From positions 1 to 64,000 of the forward strand of contig CAVTKZ010000002.1 in assembly GCA_963735455.1 (NCBI GenBank): 64,000 nt of DNA, read 5' to 3'. The DNA comes from Palsa-1033 sp963735455 (lineage in GTDB: Bacteria; Chloroflexota; Limnocylindria; Limnocylindrales; CSP1-4). Shown here piece by piece: positions 8,725-17,310 of the stretch; position 1 is the first letter of the stretch; every line of letters begins with the position of its first letter. Below the pieces are notes generated by a model, which saw only the letters and a program-made list of their open reading frames with translations, was not told the origin of the DNA and made no database searches. Made by a program: the position numbers and the translations under genes.

Positions 8725-9225
8725 GTGAGAGCGGCACTCCGGGTCGCATGGTGGGGGACGATCGCCGGGGCGGGCGCCCTGGTCATCGGGCTGCTGGTCT
8801 TCTTCGTCTACGCCTTCAGTGAGGTCCTCACGAATCCCGGCGCGTCGCTCGTCGACGGCTATTGGATCGGTCGCCTGCCGTGGACGGGCATCGGTGAAGG
8901 ATTTACCGTCCTTGGGGCGACGGTTGCGGTCGTGCTGGGGACCATCAGCGTGTGGCTCGGCGGCAATCGGTGGAGTCGAGCAGTCGTGCTCGTGCCGCTC
9001 GCGCTGGCGGCCCTCTTCTGGTTCGCGGCAATGCTGCCGTTCCCCGGCGGCGCGCCATGTGACGATTGCGGGGCTCCCCTTCCGGACCCGTTCGCCTTCG
9101 CCTACTCGCTGCCGCTGTTGGCGATCCTCATGTTGCTCCTCCCGGCCCTCGTCGTTAGCGTCCTGGCCCTCCTGTCGCGGCCGGCTCGTGGCCGGCTGAC
9201 GATTGCCGGAGACTCCACGAGCTAG
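8725..9225 (+). CDS. Hypothetical membrane protein with four predicted helices
   Basis: About 166 residues from a GTG; a TTG at 8689 would add 12. Hydrophobic segments lie near residues 10-33 (GTIAGAGALVIGLLVFFVYA), 60-85, 92-110 and 135-160. A Cys pair occurs in GGAPCDDCGAPLPDPF between helices 3 and 4, outside the membrane if the N-terminus is inside. No family is recognised. Its stop codon overlaps the stop of the convergent marR gene (9222-9225). Confidence 0.6.
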   Translation: MRAALRVAWWGTIAGAGALVIGLLVFFVYAFSEVLTNPGASLVDGYWIGRLPWTGIGEGFTVLGATVAVVLGTISVWLGGNRWSRAVVLVPLALAALFWFAAMLPFPGGAPCDDCGAPLPDPFAFAYSLPLLAILMLLLPALVVSVLALLSRPARGRLTIAGDSTS

Positions 9226-9695
9226 CCCTCGACCGGGGCCTCGTCGTCACGCCAAAACGGCGCGAGCGCATCGGCGACAGCGCGCAACTGGGCCTCGGTC
9301 AGGCGCCGGCCGAACTCCCGCTCGATCACCTTGAAGTGATCCACGAAGGCCGCGTCGTGTCGTCGGCGACCCTCGTCGGTGAGCACGACCTGGACGCCGC
9401 GCCGATCGCCCGGGACAGCCTCGCGGCGCACGAGACCGGCGGCCTCGATCCGGTCGACGAGACGGGTGAGGCCGCTCCTCGTGAACAGGGATCGCTGCTC
9501 GAGCTCCTGCATCCGGAGGCCGGTCTCGCCGGCATCGTAGAGCTGGGCTAGCACGTCCAGCCAGGTCAGCGGAAATCCGGCCGTGGCAATCAGATCTGGC
9601 TCGGCTACCTGGAGCGTCCGCGCGGACGCAAACAGGACGCCGCGCCAGGCATCGTTCCAGAGCGTCGCGGGGCGGCTTTGCTCGTCGTCGGCCAT
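9222..9695 (-). CDS. MarR-family transcriptional regulator
   Basis: 157 residues from ATG at 9695 (GTG at 9704 is also possible). The winged-helix core is clear: LTWLDVLAQLYDAGETGLRMQELEQRSLFTRSGLTRLVDRIEAAGLVRREAVPGDRRGVQVVLTDEG, with the recognition helix around SLFTRSGLTRLVDRIE and the DxR wing PGDRRGVQV. MarR proteins are dimeric repressors released by small ligands. It is divergent from the small barrel-protein gene at 9836, and the shared region holds GCAACT (9728-9733) and AGTTGAC half-sites (9748-9754). Confidence 0.88.
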   Translation of the reverse strand: MADDEQSRPATLWNDAWRGVLFASARTLQVAEPDLIATAGFPLTWLDVLAQLYDAGETGLRMQELEQRSLFTRSGLTRLVDRIEAAGLVRREAVPGDRRGVQVVLTDEGRRRHDAAFVDHFKVIEREFGRRLTEAQLRAVADALAPFWRDDEAPVEG

Positions 9696-9749
9696 GTCGC
9701 TCACGATACCGCGCTTCCTCTGCTTTGGCAACTTCTTGCCCGACAGTAG

Positions 9750-9779
9750 TTGACAAGACAGATAGTGACGATGCAGAAT
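9750..9779 (+). promoter_or_regulatory. Promoter for the gene at 9836 in the marR divergent region
   Basis: A consensus -35 TTGACA (9750-9755) is followed after 18 bp by CAGAAT (9774-9779, four of six -10 bases). The -35 overlaps an AGTTGAC half-site facing GCAACT at 9728-9733, which would let the neighbouring MarR protein control both directions. Confidence 0.5.
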
Positions 9780-9835
9780 TACTAGCGAACCGCCGGCGGC
9801 GCAACCAGCGCCCGGCCCACATCGGAGGCAGCACG

Positions 9836-10105
9836 ATGACGACGCTCTTCGTTCGACACCAGGTCGCCGACTATTCCAAGTGGCGCCAGGTCTACGACGG
9901 CTTCCGGCCGACCCAGGAGAGGCTCGGGGTCCAGGACCAGGCCGTCTACCAGTCGATCGACAATCCAAACGACGTCACGGTGCGCCACGAGTTCGCGACA
10001 CTCGAAGCGGCCCAGACCTTCGGCAGCAGCCCGGAGCTCGGCGCGGCGATGCACGATGCCGGCGTCCAGGGCGCTCCGACCGTGTGGTTCGCGACACGAT
10101 CCTGA
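9836..10105 (+). CDS. Small dimeric alpha/beta-barrel type protein
   Basis: 89 residues from an ATG behind GGAGGCAGCACG. The sequence TLFVRHQVADYSKWRQVYDGF at the start and DVTVRHEFATLEAAQTFGSSPELGAAMHDAGV later follows the ferredoxin-like pattern of antibiotic-biosynthesis-monooxygenase and DABB proteins (strand, YxxWRxxYD helix, strand, second helix with the LEAA pattern). Activity is unknown. Divergence from a MarR gene suggests it is the repressor's target, perhaps in response to a small aromatic compound. Confidence 0.65.
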   Translation: MTTLFVRHQVADYSKWRQVYDGFRPTQERLGVQDQAVYQSIDNPNDVTVRHEFATLEAAQTFGSSPELGAAMHDAGVQGAPTVWFATRS

Positions 10106-10133
10106 GCCCCGCGCGCAGCGCGGTTGGTGGACC

Positions 10134-10164
10134 GGGCGGGTGCCGACGAGGCGCCCGCCTTTTT
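10134..10164 (+). terminator. Rho-independent terminator
   Basis: GGGCGGGTGCC (10134-10144) pairs with GGCGCCCGCC (10150-10159) around a short loop and is followed by TTTTT (10160-10164), 28 bp after the stop of the small barrel-protein gene. The T-tract runs into the stop codon of the convergent mgsA gene. Confidence 0.8.
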
Positions 10165-10652
10165 CATGAGCCGGGCTCGACGTCCCCTGGTAACTCAGCA
10201 TCGGTCGGCAGCCGACGGGTAACGTGGGTCGTGTAATCGGGCAGCTGCCGCTGGTACGAGCCGGTCATGAGCGGCGATGAGATCAGAAAATCCGCCGTGG
10301 CCCGGTTGCTCGCCGCCGGGATGTTCCAGACGACCGCAATTCGGAGGAGCGCCTTTACGTCGGGATCGTGAGGCTGCGGCTCGAGCGGATCCCAGAAGAA
10401 GATGAGCAGATCGATCTGGCCTTCGGCGATCAAGGCCCCGATCTGGAGATCGCCGCCAAGCGGTCCTGACTGGAGCTGGCGAACCGGGATCCCGAGCTCG
10501 TATTCCAGGAGCGAGCCGGTCGTGCCGGTGGCGATCAGCTCGTGCTGGACCAGGAGGGCCCGGTTGTATTGCGCCCATTCGAGCAGGTCTAGCTTCTTGT
10601 TGTCGTGGGCGACCAGGCCGATCCGCTTGCGCTCGCCGAGTTCGTTCTGCAT
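10164..10652 (-). CDS. mgsA: Methylglyoxal synthase
   Basis: 162 residues (E. coli enzyme 152). It converts dihydroxyacetone phosphate to methylglyoxal and phosphate in the cytosol, a bypass of lower glycolysis when phosphate is short. Family blocks are all present: GLVAHDNKKLDLLEW, the phosphate-binding ATGTTG, SGPLGGDLQIGALI with the catalytic Asp, FFWDPLEPQPHDPDVKALLR with the conserved His, and VVWNIPAASNRATADFLI. Its ATG overlaps the stop of the upstream GNAT gene by one base, so the two are co-transcribed. Confidence 0.95.
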   Translation of the reverse strand: MQNELGERKRIGLVAHDNKKLDLLEWAQYNRALLVQHELIATGTTGSLLEYELGIPVRQLQSGPLGGDLQIGALIAEGQIDLLIFFWDPLEPQPHDPDVKALLRIAVVWNIPAASNRATADFLISSPLMTGSYQRQLPDYTTHVTRRLPTDAELPGDVEPGS

Positions 10653-11122
10653 CAGGTCGTCCTGATCGTCGGCTGGCGAGCCTCGATGACGTAGCGCAGG
10701 AAGCCACTCTCGCGGACGTACTTGTCGTACAGGCCCCGGGCCCGGTAGTTGTCCTCCTTGGTGTGCCAGTAGAGCCGCGACCAGCCCTGCTCGGCCATCT
10801 CCTCGACCAGCCAGTCGATCAGCAGGCCACCGACGCCTCCGCCTCGCCAGAGCGGATCGACGAAGAGATCCTGGAGATAGCAGACCGGGCTCAAGGCCGA
10901 CGTGCTCTCATGGGTCAGGTAGTTGGCGATCCCGAGCACGCCGGCCTCGGCGTCCTCGGCCACGATCGCATGAACCGGCACGCTCGGATCGAAGATCCGC
11001 TGCCAGGTCGAGGCCGTCAGGGCATTCGAGGGCTCGCGCTCATAGAAGCGCGTGTAGGCGTCCCACAGCTCGCGCCAGCGCGACTCATCCCTGGGCTCGA
11101 TCGGCCGGATGTTGATCGTCAC
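10652..11122 (-). CDS. GNAT-family N-acetyltransferase
   Basis: 156 residues from a GTG at 11122 (the open frame extends to 11152). INIRPIEPRDESRWRELWDAYTRFYE is a standard GNAT N-terminus; CYLQDLFVDPLWRGGGVGGLLIDWL contains the acetyl-CoA loop (RGGGVG), and SRLYWHTKEDNYRARGLYDKY is the usual C-terminal strand and helix. It resembles the group often annotated as diamine or unknown N-acetyltransferases. It leads the operon with mgsA. Confidence 0.85.
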   Translation of the reverse strand: MTINIRPIEPRDESRWRELWDAYTRFYEREPSNALTASTWQRIFDPSVPVHAIVAEDAEAGVLGIANYLTHESTSALSPVCYLQDLFVDPLWRGGGVGGLLIDWLVEEMAEQGWSRLYWHTKEDNYRARGLYDKYVRESGFLRYVIEARQPTIRTT

Positions 11123-11369
11123 ATCGTTGAGCCTAGCAGCGCCTCTCGGCACGGACGCAGATCAGGCCTTGGCAGCCGGTTCCTGCGGCCAGGGCCGCGA
11201 CTTTGGAACGTGTTCGAGCCGCTCGGCCAAAGTCCTCGCCCCAGCACCCCAGACCCCACCAGTCCTAGCCAATCTGTCCCATGGACGCGTCGGTGGCCTC
11301 AGCCGGATCATCGGCAGCGAGGTCGATCGGTTGCTCCTTCGCATGGTGGCCGCCGATCTCGGGGTACGC

Positions 11370-11409
11370 AGAAACGCCCGGGCCAGCGGGGGGCTGACCG
11401 GGCGTTTCT
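11370..11409 (-). terminator. Strong terminator-like hairpin downstream of the gene ending at 11459
   Basis: AGAAACGCCCGG (11370-11381) and CCGGGCGTTTCT (11398-11409) are exact 12-bp inverted repeats with a 16-nt loop. On the minus strand it lies 50 bp after the stop at 11459. The stem ends in A/T-rich sequence on both sides, so it could act in both directions. The rest of the 11123-11458 interval (336 bp) shows no convincing gene. Confidence 0.6.
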
Positions 11410-11458
11410 GTTGGGAGCCACGTGTCCGGGGGCGGATAAGCCGCGCGAAGGAACCGGT

Positions 11459-12073
11459 TCAGTCGACCACTGCTGCGCGCAGGCGAGGTGGCGAGATCCC
11501 CTCGATGAGATCCTCATCGGTCACCAGCCGGAGCCAGTCGGCGTAGTGGCGGTTGACGACGATCGTGCCCGTGGACTGATATTTTCGCGCGCCGCCCGAC
11601 CAGTACTCGATCCAGGCGTCGGTCAGCGGGACCATCTCGGGGCGACCGGTGAGGCTGGCCATTGGATCGGCGCCCGGCTCGGTGTGGAGGTGGCCCCCGA
11701 TCAGGTAGTTGCCCGATTGGATCGCAATTGGATGGGTTCGGGTCCGGTGGTGGAGCGCCGCATCGCCCCGAGGCCCGGTCGCATGCACCGCGACCAGGTC
11801 GCGTCGGTGGATGACGACCTCGTCAACCTGCTGGGTCGTCCCGTCCTCGAGGTTCTCGATCGCCACTTCGGCGAGGTGCAGCTCCTCGTGCGCGTTCAGC
11901 AGGTCTGTCAGCCGGTCGGCTCGAAGCCGGACCCAGCCGAACACCCGCTCGTGCAAGCCATAGGCGATGAACCGGACGAGGGGCGCGTCGGCGACCGAGT
12001 CAGGCTCGAAGACCTCCTCCGGCGTGGGCTGGAGGATGAGGTACAGGCGACCCGATGACGTACCGAGCGGCAT
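11459..12073 (-). CDS. Hypothetical protein, 204 residues
   Basis: No family recognised. From ATG at 12073 the protein begins MPLGTSSGRLYLILQPTPEEV and continues with alternating hydrophobic strands (FGWVRLRADRLTDLLN, LAEVAIENLEDG, VDEVVIHRRDLVAVHATG, GNYLIGGHLHTEPG), suggesting a mostly beta, soluble protein. The conserved-looking end has ARKYQSTGTIVVNRHYADWL. No signal peptide. The frame continues upstream but that part is arginine-rich and lacks coding character. It is divergent from the gene at 12230, and a strong hairpin follows it. Confidence 0.55.
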   Translation of the reverse strand: MPLGTSSGRLYLILQPTPEEVFEPDSVADAPLVRFIAYGLHERVFGWVRLRADRLTDLLNAHEELHLAEVAIENLEDGTTQQVDEVVIHRRDLVAVHATGPRGDAALHHRTRTHPIAIQSGNYLIGGHLHTEPGADPMASLTGRPEMVPLTDAWIEYWSGGARKYQSTGTIVVNRHYADWLRLVTDEDLIEGISPPRLRAAVVD

Positions 12074-12229
12074 CAAGCGGGAAGGTCGCAATTGGACCAC
12101 GAGATGGGTATCCCCCGATCGTACGCAGGACGCGTTCGGGGCGGCTCTCTGGGTGCTCGGGCGGAGCCTCAGCGGTTGCTCAACAGTGGTCAGCTGGCGG
12201 AGAGCACCCCGGTCCGCCGACTCCCTAGC

Positions 12230-12961
12230 ATGGCGCCCATGGCGAAGACGACGGCCCCGGCGACCGCGGTGGATCAGCTGGCGGGTTACCTGCTGGAGCG
12301 CGCCCGTCCGGATGCCTTCGGCGAAGAGCTGACGGGGTGGCTGGCGGGCTCGTCGCGATTCCGCGCGTTCGCCGAGATCCACCGCGACAAGGTTCGCAAG
12401 AAGCTGCGCACCGCCGCCGACACCGATGCACTGCGCGACGTCCGGGCCGAGCTCCAGGTGGCCCGCCTGCTCCTGCTGGATCCGCGCATCGAGCTGGCGT
12501 TCGAGGCCTACGGGTCAAGCAAGGGCGGGCCAGATCTCAGCGTCAGCTACCGGGGCAATCCGAGCTTCAATCTCGAGGTAACCCGGCTGCGTCGCGTGCC
12601 CGACCCGATTGGCCTCGGCCCACCCCTGCTGGCCAAGCTTCGGCAGTTGCCGCCGAGCCTGCCCAACGCGGTCCTCGTCGCGATCGGGGGAAGCAACGCC
12701 GAGGCGCTCGATGTCGCGGCGGCGACCCGCGCCCTCAGGTCGCGGGCCGACGCCAAGGACGAGACCTACTTCAATCGGACTGGGTTCACCGGGACCCGCG
12801 GCTTCTATGAGCGCTACCTGCGCCTCGGTGGGGTGTTTACCTGGTGCGAGGGCGCTGCTGGGGAGGCGCGTGCGGCGCTGTGGACGAACCGGTCGGCCCG
12901 CATCCCACTGCCCGAGCGAGCGGCTCGAGCCGTCGTCCGCTGCCTGCGGGAAGGCAGCTGA
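12230..12961 (+). CDS. Hypothetical protein, possibly PD-(D/E)XK nuclease-like
   Basis: 243 residues from ATG at 12230 (a second ATG lies at 12239). The N-terminal half is helical and basic (FAEIHRDKVRKKLRTAADTDALRDVRAELQVARLLLLD). The centre reads GGPDLSVSYRGNPSFNLEVTRLRR, which has the spacing of a restriction-endonuclease fold (Glu in the first helix, Asp in GPDLSV, Glu in LEVT), but the catalytic Lys position is Thr. The end contains a Cys-Trp-rich strand (GGVFTWCEGAAG). Function unknown; the fold is my inference. Confidence 0.6.
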   Translation: MAPMAKTTAPATAVDQLAGYLLERARPDAFGEELTGWLAGSSRFRAFAEIHRDKVRKKLRTAADTDALRDVRAELQVARLLLLDPRIELAFEAYGSSKGGPDLSVSYRGNPSFNLEVTRLRRVPDPIGLGPPLLAKLRQLPPSLPNAVLVAIGGSNAEALDVAAATRALRSRADAKDETYFNRTGFTGTRGFYERYLRLGGVFTWCEGAAGEARAALWTNRSARIPLPERAARAVVRCLREGS

Positions 12962-13019
12962 CCTCGTTCGAGCCGAAAGGTCGCTCCATCAGGTGGCGAG
13001 GTGGTGCACCGGGGCACAT

Positions 13020-13062
13020 AGTACTTTTGGGGGAGTCGTGGACCCTGCCCGCCAAAGGTACT
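13020..13062. repeat. Imperfect palindrome upstream of the gene at 13071
   Basis: AGTACTTTTGGGGG (13020-13033) pairs with CCCGCCAAAGGTACT (13048-13062) with two mismatches. It ends 8 bp before the GTG start at 13071, so it could hide the ribosome site or be a protein-binding site. Confidence 0.4.
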
Positions 13063-13070
13063 GTCCGGCG

Positions 13071-13343
13071 GTGGGCATTTTGGCGGATCTCACCGTTCGC
13101 ACGGAGGCTGAGCTCGAGGTCGTCCGAGGACGAATCGCGGACCTTCCGGAGGAGGATCCGCAGCGTGCCATCCTCGAGGATCATCGCGAGGAGCTCGAAT
13201 TCCTGCTCCACGACCTGACGCAACAGATCACCTCGCCGCTCGTCCTGAGCTCGGTGGCCGGCCTTCGCGCGGAGATGCACTCGGTCCGGCGCGACGCGCG
13301 GGTCTTGAGCAGCTTCGGCCGCTCGATCGCCAACGCCTCCTGA
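13071..13343 (+). CDS. Small acidic helical protein, hypothetical
   Basis: 90 residues from GTG. The sequence TEAELEVVRGRIADLPEEDPQRAILEDHREELEFLLHDLTQQ followed by LSSVAGLRAEMHSVRRDARVLSSFGRSIANA is charged and almost wholly helical, possibly a coiled coil. No family recognised. A weak AAAGG lies 12 bp upstream. The upstream open frame reads into the shadow of the preceding gene and is not used. Confidence 0.5.
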   Translation: MGILADLTVRTEAELEVVRGRIADLPEEDPQRAILEDHREELEFLLHDLTQQITSPLVLSSVAGLRAEMHSVRRDARVLSSFGRSIANAS

Positions 13344-13439
13344 CGATCAGGCGCCGTTGCGCAGAGTAACCTCCTCCGGTCGGGCCACCGATCGAACGTC
13401 GTCGGCGTGGGGACCGCGAACGACCAGGAGCGCCGCGGA

Positions 13440-14381
13440 GTGGGGACAAGGATCCGGGTCTGGCGGAGTCGATCTCGAGCTGCTTCTCGATCACCCGTAC
13501 CTGGGCTGGTCGCGCTGGCGGCACTGGCGATCGGCCTGGCGGGCTGCGGTCTCAGCTTCGGGCCCGGCGCGGACGATTCGGCCAGGCTTCACGATCAGGC
13601 GCAAGCAGCCTTGACCCGCTGGGCTGCCGCCGTCGCGGCAGCGGGCGGATCCGCCGCCTTCGTTCCGGTGGGTGAGCGGACATCCCAGGTCGGCGACTGG
13701 GAAGAACCGGTCGGCGACAATGACAAGCAGGCGATGCTGGCCGGCCTGGTCGACTCAACGATCACCCTGAGCACGCAGGCGCCCCCCGACGGGCAGGTTC
13801 GCTGGCCCGATGGCAGCTCTTCAATCGTTGGCCTGATCTCGGCAGCGGAGGCGTTGCGCAACCTGAAATCGGACGCCGGTGGGTCAGCCTGTTCGAGCTG
13901 CCAGCCCTTGCAGATCGTGCAGGCCGACCTGACGACCCAGCCGGTGAACACGAGCCGGGGCACGGCCCAAGCCCCGGTCTGGCTGTTCTCACTGCAGGGG
14001 ACGGCCGTCCGATTGGCCAGGGTCGCCGTCGCAAGGAGCGTTGTCGTCACCCCGCCAACCTGGGATTCCAACAATCCGCCAAGGGGCATTTTGATCGACT
14101 CGGCGACCGGGTCGGTCAGCGGGCGGGAGCTCACGGTCAGCTTTGTCGGCGCTCCAGCGCCCGGAGACCAGGGTTGTGGGGCCGACTACACGGCGGAGGC
14201 CGTCGAGTCCGCGGACGCAGTCGTCGTGATCGTCATTGAGCACGCCAACATGAGCCTCGGAGCGTGCACGGCAGTCGGCGCGATTCGGACGGCAGCGGTC
14301 GAGCTTGCCGCGCCGCTCGGCGATCGAACCGTTCTCGACGTCCAGCAGGGCCTGCCGGTCGCCGTTTCGCTGACGCCCTGA
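13440..14381 (+). CDS. Putative lipoprotein of unknown function
   Basis: 313 residues from GTG at 13440, which follows AGGAG by 9 bp (GTG at 13407 is an alternative). A basic N-terminus and hydrophobic stretch end in the lipobox LAGC, so it is probably exported and lipid-anchored. The mature part has two nearby Cys pairs (ACSSC; GCGADY with GACTAVG) and the pattern of a compact beta-rich extracellular domain. No family recognised. It may be co-transcribed with the small gene before it. Confidence 0.65.
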   Translation: MGTRIRVWRSRSRAASRSPVPGLVALAALAIGLAGCGLSFGPGADDSARLHDQAQAALTRWAAAVAAAGGSAAFVPVGERTSQVGDWEEPVGDNDKQAMLAGLVDSTITLSTQAPPDGQVRWPDGSSSIVGLISAAEALRNLKSDAGGSACSSCQPLQIVQADLTTQPVNTSRGTAQAPVWLFSLQGTAVRLARVAVARSVVVTPPTWDSNNPPRGILIDSATGSVSGRELTVSFVGAPAPGDQGCGADYTAEAVESADAVVVIVIEHANMSLGACTAVGAIRTAAVELAAPLGDRTVLDVQQGLPVAVSLTP

Positions 14382-14462
14382 CCGGGACGACGATCCACGA
14401 CCAGTTCCGGGCCGGCCCGCGGCGTTGACGGGGTTGTGGACGCGCACGTACCGTTGCTGTCG

Positions 14463-15734
14463 ATGGCCCTGATCGATGACTACCTCGCCAGCACGCCGGG
14501 CTCGCGAGCGCTGTTCGAGCGCGCGGCACGCTCGATCCCCGGCGGCTCCACTCGGACGACCATCTACAGCGCGCCCTATCCGCCCTATGCCGACTTCGGC
14601 GAGGGCCTCCGGATCCACGATGTCGACGGCAACGTCTTCCGTGATTTCCTGGGCAACTACACCTCGCTGATCCTGGGCCATGCCCACCCGGCGGTGGTCG
14701 CCGCCGTCGAGGCCCAGGTCCGCCGTGGGTCGGCGTTCGGCGCGCCGACCGAGACCGAGGTCGAGCTGGCTGAAGAGCTCCGCCGCCGGCTGCCGGCTCT
14801 CGAGCGGGTGCGCTTCACGAACTCGGGGACCGAGGCCACGATGTTCGCCATCCGGGCCGCCCGGGCGTTCACCGGGCGGACGCTGGTGGCCAGGTTCCAG
14901 GGCGCCTACCACGGCACCCACGACCAGGTCATGGCCGGCACGACCGGGGTGCCCGAGGTGCTCTCCGGGCTGATCGAGACCCTGCCCTGGGATGATCCGG
15001 AGGGCGTCGAAGCCGGCTTGCGCGGGCGGGAGTCCGAGCTGGCGGCGATCATCATCGAGCCGGTCCAGGGCGCCGGCGGCGTTCGCGCTCCGAGCGAGGG
15101 CTTCCTCGCCTTCCTGCGCTCGTTCGCGGATCGCCATGGGGCGCTCCTGATCTTCGACGAGATCATCGCCTTCCGGGTCGGGCCCCACGGTGCCCAGGGG
15201 CGGGCGGGCGTCCGGCCGGACCTGATGACCCTGGGCAAGATCATCGGCGGTGGCTATGCCCTCGCGGCCTTCGGTGGCCGGGCCGACGTGATGAACGTGT
15301 TCGACTCCCGGCGGCCCGGCTCGATCAGCCACGGCGGCACGTTCAACGGCAATCCGGTCGCTGCGGCCGCCGGCCTGGCCACGCTCGCCGAGCTGCCCCC
15401 GGAGGCCTTCGAGCGGCTCGAGCAACTGGGCGATCGATTCAGGGCCGGCGTTGGCGGGCTGATCGAGGCGGAGGGCCTGGCCGCCCGGGTCACCGTGGTC
15501 GGGTCGCTCTTCCAGGTCTGGTCGGGCGCCGGGATCTCGGCCATCGCGACCGGCGTTGACGTCGTGCCCGAGCTGTTCCTGGGGCTCCTGCTCGAAGGCT
15601 TCTACATCGCTCCGCGCGGGATGGGCGGCATCCCGCTGATCGCGACCGACACGGATATCGACGAGTTCGTCGCGGCGATCGGGCGAACCCTGCGCAGGAT
15701 CGAGCGGGTACCCAGCGCCAGCGCCGCTTCCTGA
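14463..15734 (+). CDS. Class III aminotransferase, glutamate-1-semialdehyde aminomutase-like
   Basis: 423 residues, PLP-dependent fold type I. Visible blocks: SIPGGSTRTTIYSAPYPPY at the start, LGHAHPAVVAAVEAQV, NSGTEATMFAIRAARAFTGR (phosphate-binding and substrate residues), LIFDEIIAFRVG with the Asp that contacts the pyridine nitrogen, and LMTLGKIIGGGYALAAFGG with the Schiff-base Lys. Length and order match HemL-related enzymes, but the sequence belongs to the broader aspartate aminotransferase-family relatives rather than to true HemL, and no heme genes are nearby. Start chosen at the ATG; a GTG lies 27 bp upstream. Confidence 0.85.
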   Translation: MALIDDYLASTPGSRALFERAARSIPGGSTRTTIYSAPYPPYADFGEGLRIHDVDGNVFRDFLGNYTSLILGHAHPAVVAAVEAQVRRGSAFGAPTETEVELAEELRRRLPALERVRFTNSGTEATMFAIRAARAFTGRTLVARFQGAYHGTHDQVMAGTTGVPEVLSGLIETLPWDDPEGVEAGLRGRESELAAIIIEPVQGAGGVRAPSEGFLAFLRSFADRHGALLIFDEIIAFRVGPHGAQGRAGVRPDLMTLGKIIGGGYALAAFGGRADVMNVFDSRRPGSISHGGTFNGNPVAAAAGLATLAELPPEAFERLEQLGDRFRAGVGGLIEAEGLAARVTVVGSLFQVWSGAGISAIATGVDVVPELFLGLLLEGFYIAPRGMGGIPLIATDTDIDEFVAAIGRTLRRIERVPSASAAS

Positions 15735-15735
15735 T

Positions 15736-15787
15736 CTGTCGAGCGCGACAGACGAGCCCGGGCCGGCTGGTGCCGAACCCGGGCTCG
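15736..15787. terminator. Bidirectional terminator region between convergent genes
   Basis: Two hairpins fill the gap between convergent genes: CTGTCG-agcg-CGACAG (15736-15751) and CGAGCCCGGG (15753-15762) with CCCGGGCTCG (15778-15787). Both stems are perfect. No long T-tract is present. Confidence 0.6.
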
Positions 15788-15811
15788 AGCGTCGACTGGG
15801 TGTGACGAGGG

Positions 15812-17240
15812 CTAGGCCGCCGCGCCCCCAAGCTCGCCGAGTGATCCGTCGGCTTCGTCTTCGGCGCTGACGCTCCGGGTCCGGCCGCTGAGGGCCAGCG
15901 CCGCAACGGCGCCGATCGCGACGACCAGCGCCCCGACCCGCATCGCCGGGATCAGCCCGTCGACGAACGACTGGCCGCTCACGTACGAGCCGTACGTCGC
16001 GAAGACCGAGGCCAGGACCGCGACGCCGAAGACGCCGCCCAGCTCGCGGATCGCGTTGTTGGCGCCGGACGCCTTGCCCTCCTCCTCGGGCCGGACCGCC
16101 GACAGGACGACGTTGGCGATCGGCGCGAAGAACAGGCCCATGCCGGTGCCCGCGACGATGAATGTCGGGACGAGGGCCAGATAGTCGACCGTCGGCGTGA
16201 CCACCAGCGACATCCACAACAGGGCGATCGCCATCAGGCTCATCCCCAGGACGAGCAGCGGCCGGGTGCCGGTCCGTCCCGACACGAGCCCGGCCAGGGG
16301 CGCCACGAAGATCGGCATGATCGTCCAGGGCAGGGTCCGCAGGCCGGCCTGGAGCGGGCTGTAGTGCTGGACGATCTGGAAGAACTGGGCCAGCAGGAAG
16401 ATCGAGCCGAACATCCCGAACGACATCAGCAGCGAGACGATGTTGGCCGCGCTGAACGTCCGCGAGCGGAACAGCCGGAGGGGCAGCATCGGCTCCGCGC
16501 TGCGGCCCTCCCAGGCGACGAAGCCGACCAGCAGGATCGCGCCGATCGCGAACGAGCCCAGGATCGTCACGCTGGTCCAGCCCAGCTCATTGGCCCGGAC
16601 GAGGCCCCACACGACGGCCAGCAGGCCGCCACTGGCGAGCGCCAGCCCCGGCAGGTCGAGACGGGTCGACGGGTCCGCGGGTCTCGGTCAGGCGCAGGGC
16701 GGCCAGCGGGATGACGACCAGGCCGATCGGGACGTTGATCCAGAAGATCCACTGCCAGGCCAGGCCCTCGGCGATCGCCCCGCCGATGACCGGCCCGATG
16801 GCGATCGCCAGGCCGGCGATTCCACCCCAGGCGCCCAGGGCGACGGCTCGGCGCTCGCGGGGCACGGCGGCCGACAGGATCGTCAGGCTGAGGGGCGTGA
16901 CGATCGCGCCGCCCAAGCCCTGGATGGCCCGGGCGGCGATCAGCACGCCGACGTTCGATGACAGGGCGGCGATCGCCGAGCCACCGGTGAAGATCGCGAT
17001 GCCGATGATGAACAGCCGCTTGCGGCCGAACCGGTCACCGAGCGCGGCGCCGGTCAGGAGCAGGACGGCGAAGGTCAGGGTGTAGGCGTTGACGATCCAC
17101 TCGAGCTCGGACAGGTTGGCCTGGAAGCTCGCCCGGATCACGGGCAGGGCGGTGGTCACGACGAGGTTGTCGAGGGCGGCCATGAACAGGGCGATCGAGC
17201 TGATCGCGAAGGTCCAGATCACGCGCTGCGGGCGGGGCAT
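15812..17240 (-). CDS. DHA2-family multidrug efflux MFS transporter (one frameshift)
   Basis: About 475 residues, 14 membrane segments, EmrB/QacA type. The N-terminal part (17240 to about 16665) has ALFMAALDNLVVTTALPVI and GDRFGRKRLFIIGIAIF (motif A); the C-terminal part (about 16665 to 15812) has GLRTLPWTIMPIFVAPLAG and GTGMGLFFAPIANVVLSAV. The frames meet at 16661-16672; shifting one base restores RLDLPGLALASGGLLAVVWG. A drug/proton antiporter is the family role. It lies 70 bp downstream of the tetR gene on the same strand, with a matching operator before its ATG. Confidence 0.85.
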
Positions 17241-17258
17241 CTGATGACTCCTTGTTTG

Positions 17259-17272
17259 TTAGTAGTTACTAA
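17259..17272. promoter_or_regulatory. Operator-like palindrome before the DHA2 transporter
   Basis: TTAGT-AGTT-ACTAA, 18 bp upstream of the MFS ATG on the minus strand. The same TTAGT...ACTAA half-sites with a 4-bp spacer occur in the tetR promoter at 17925-17938, so the adjacent TetR protein is the likely binder. Confidence 0.65.
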
Positions 17273-17310
17273 GTACTAGGCAGAAAAAAGGGGGCGGCCG
17301 GCGGTCGATC

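Noticed and set aside
14463..15734. Calling the aminotransferase hemL
   Set aside because: Only family-level similarity can be seen and no heme biosynthesis genes are nearby.
13989..16217. 742-residue open frame on the minus strand
   Set aside because: Antisense to the aminotransferase and overlapping the MFS in another frame; no protein-like pattern.
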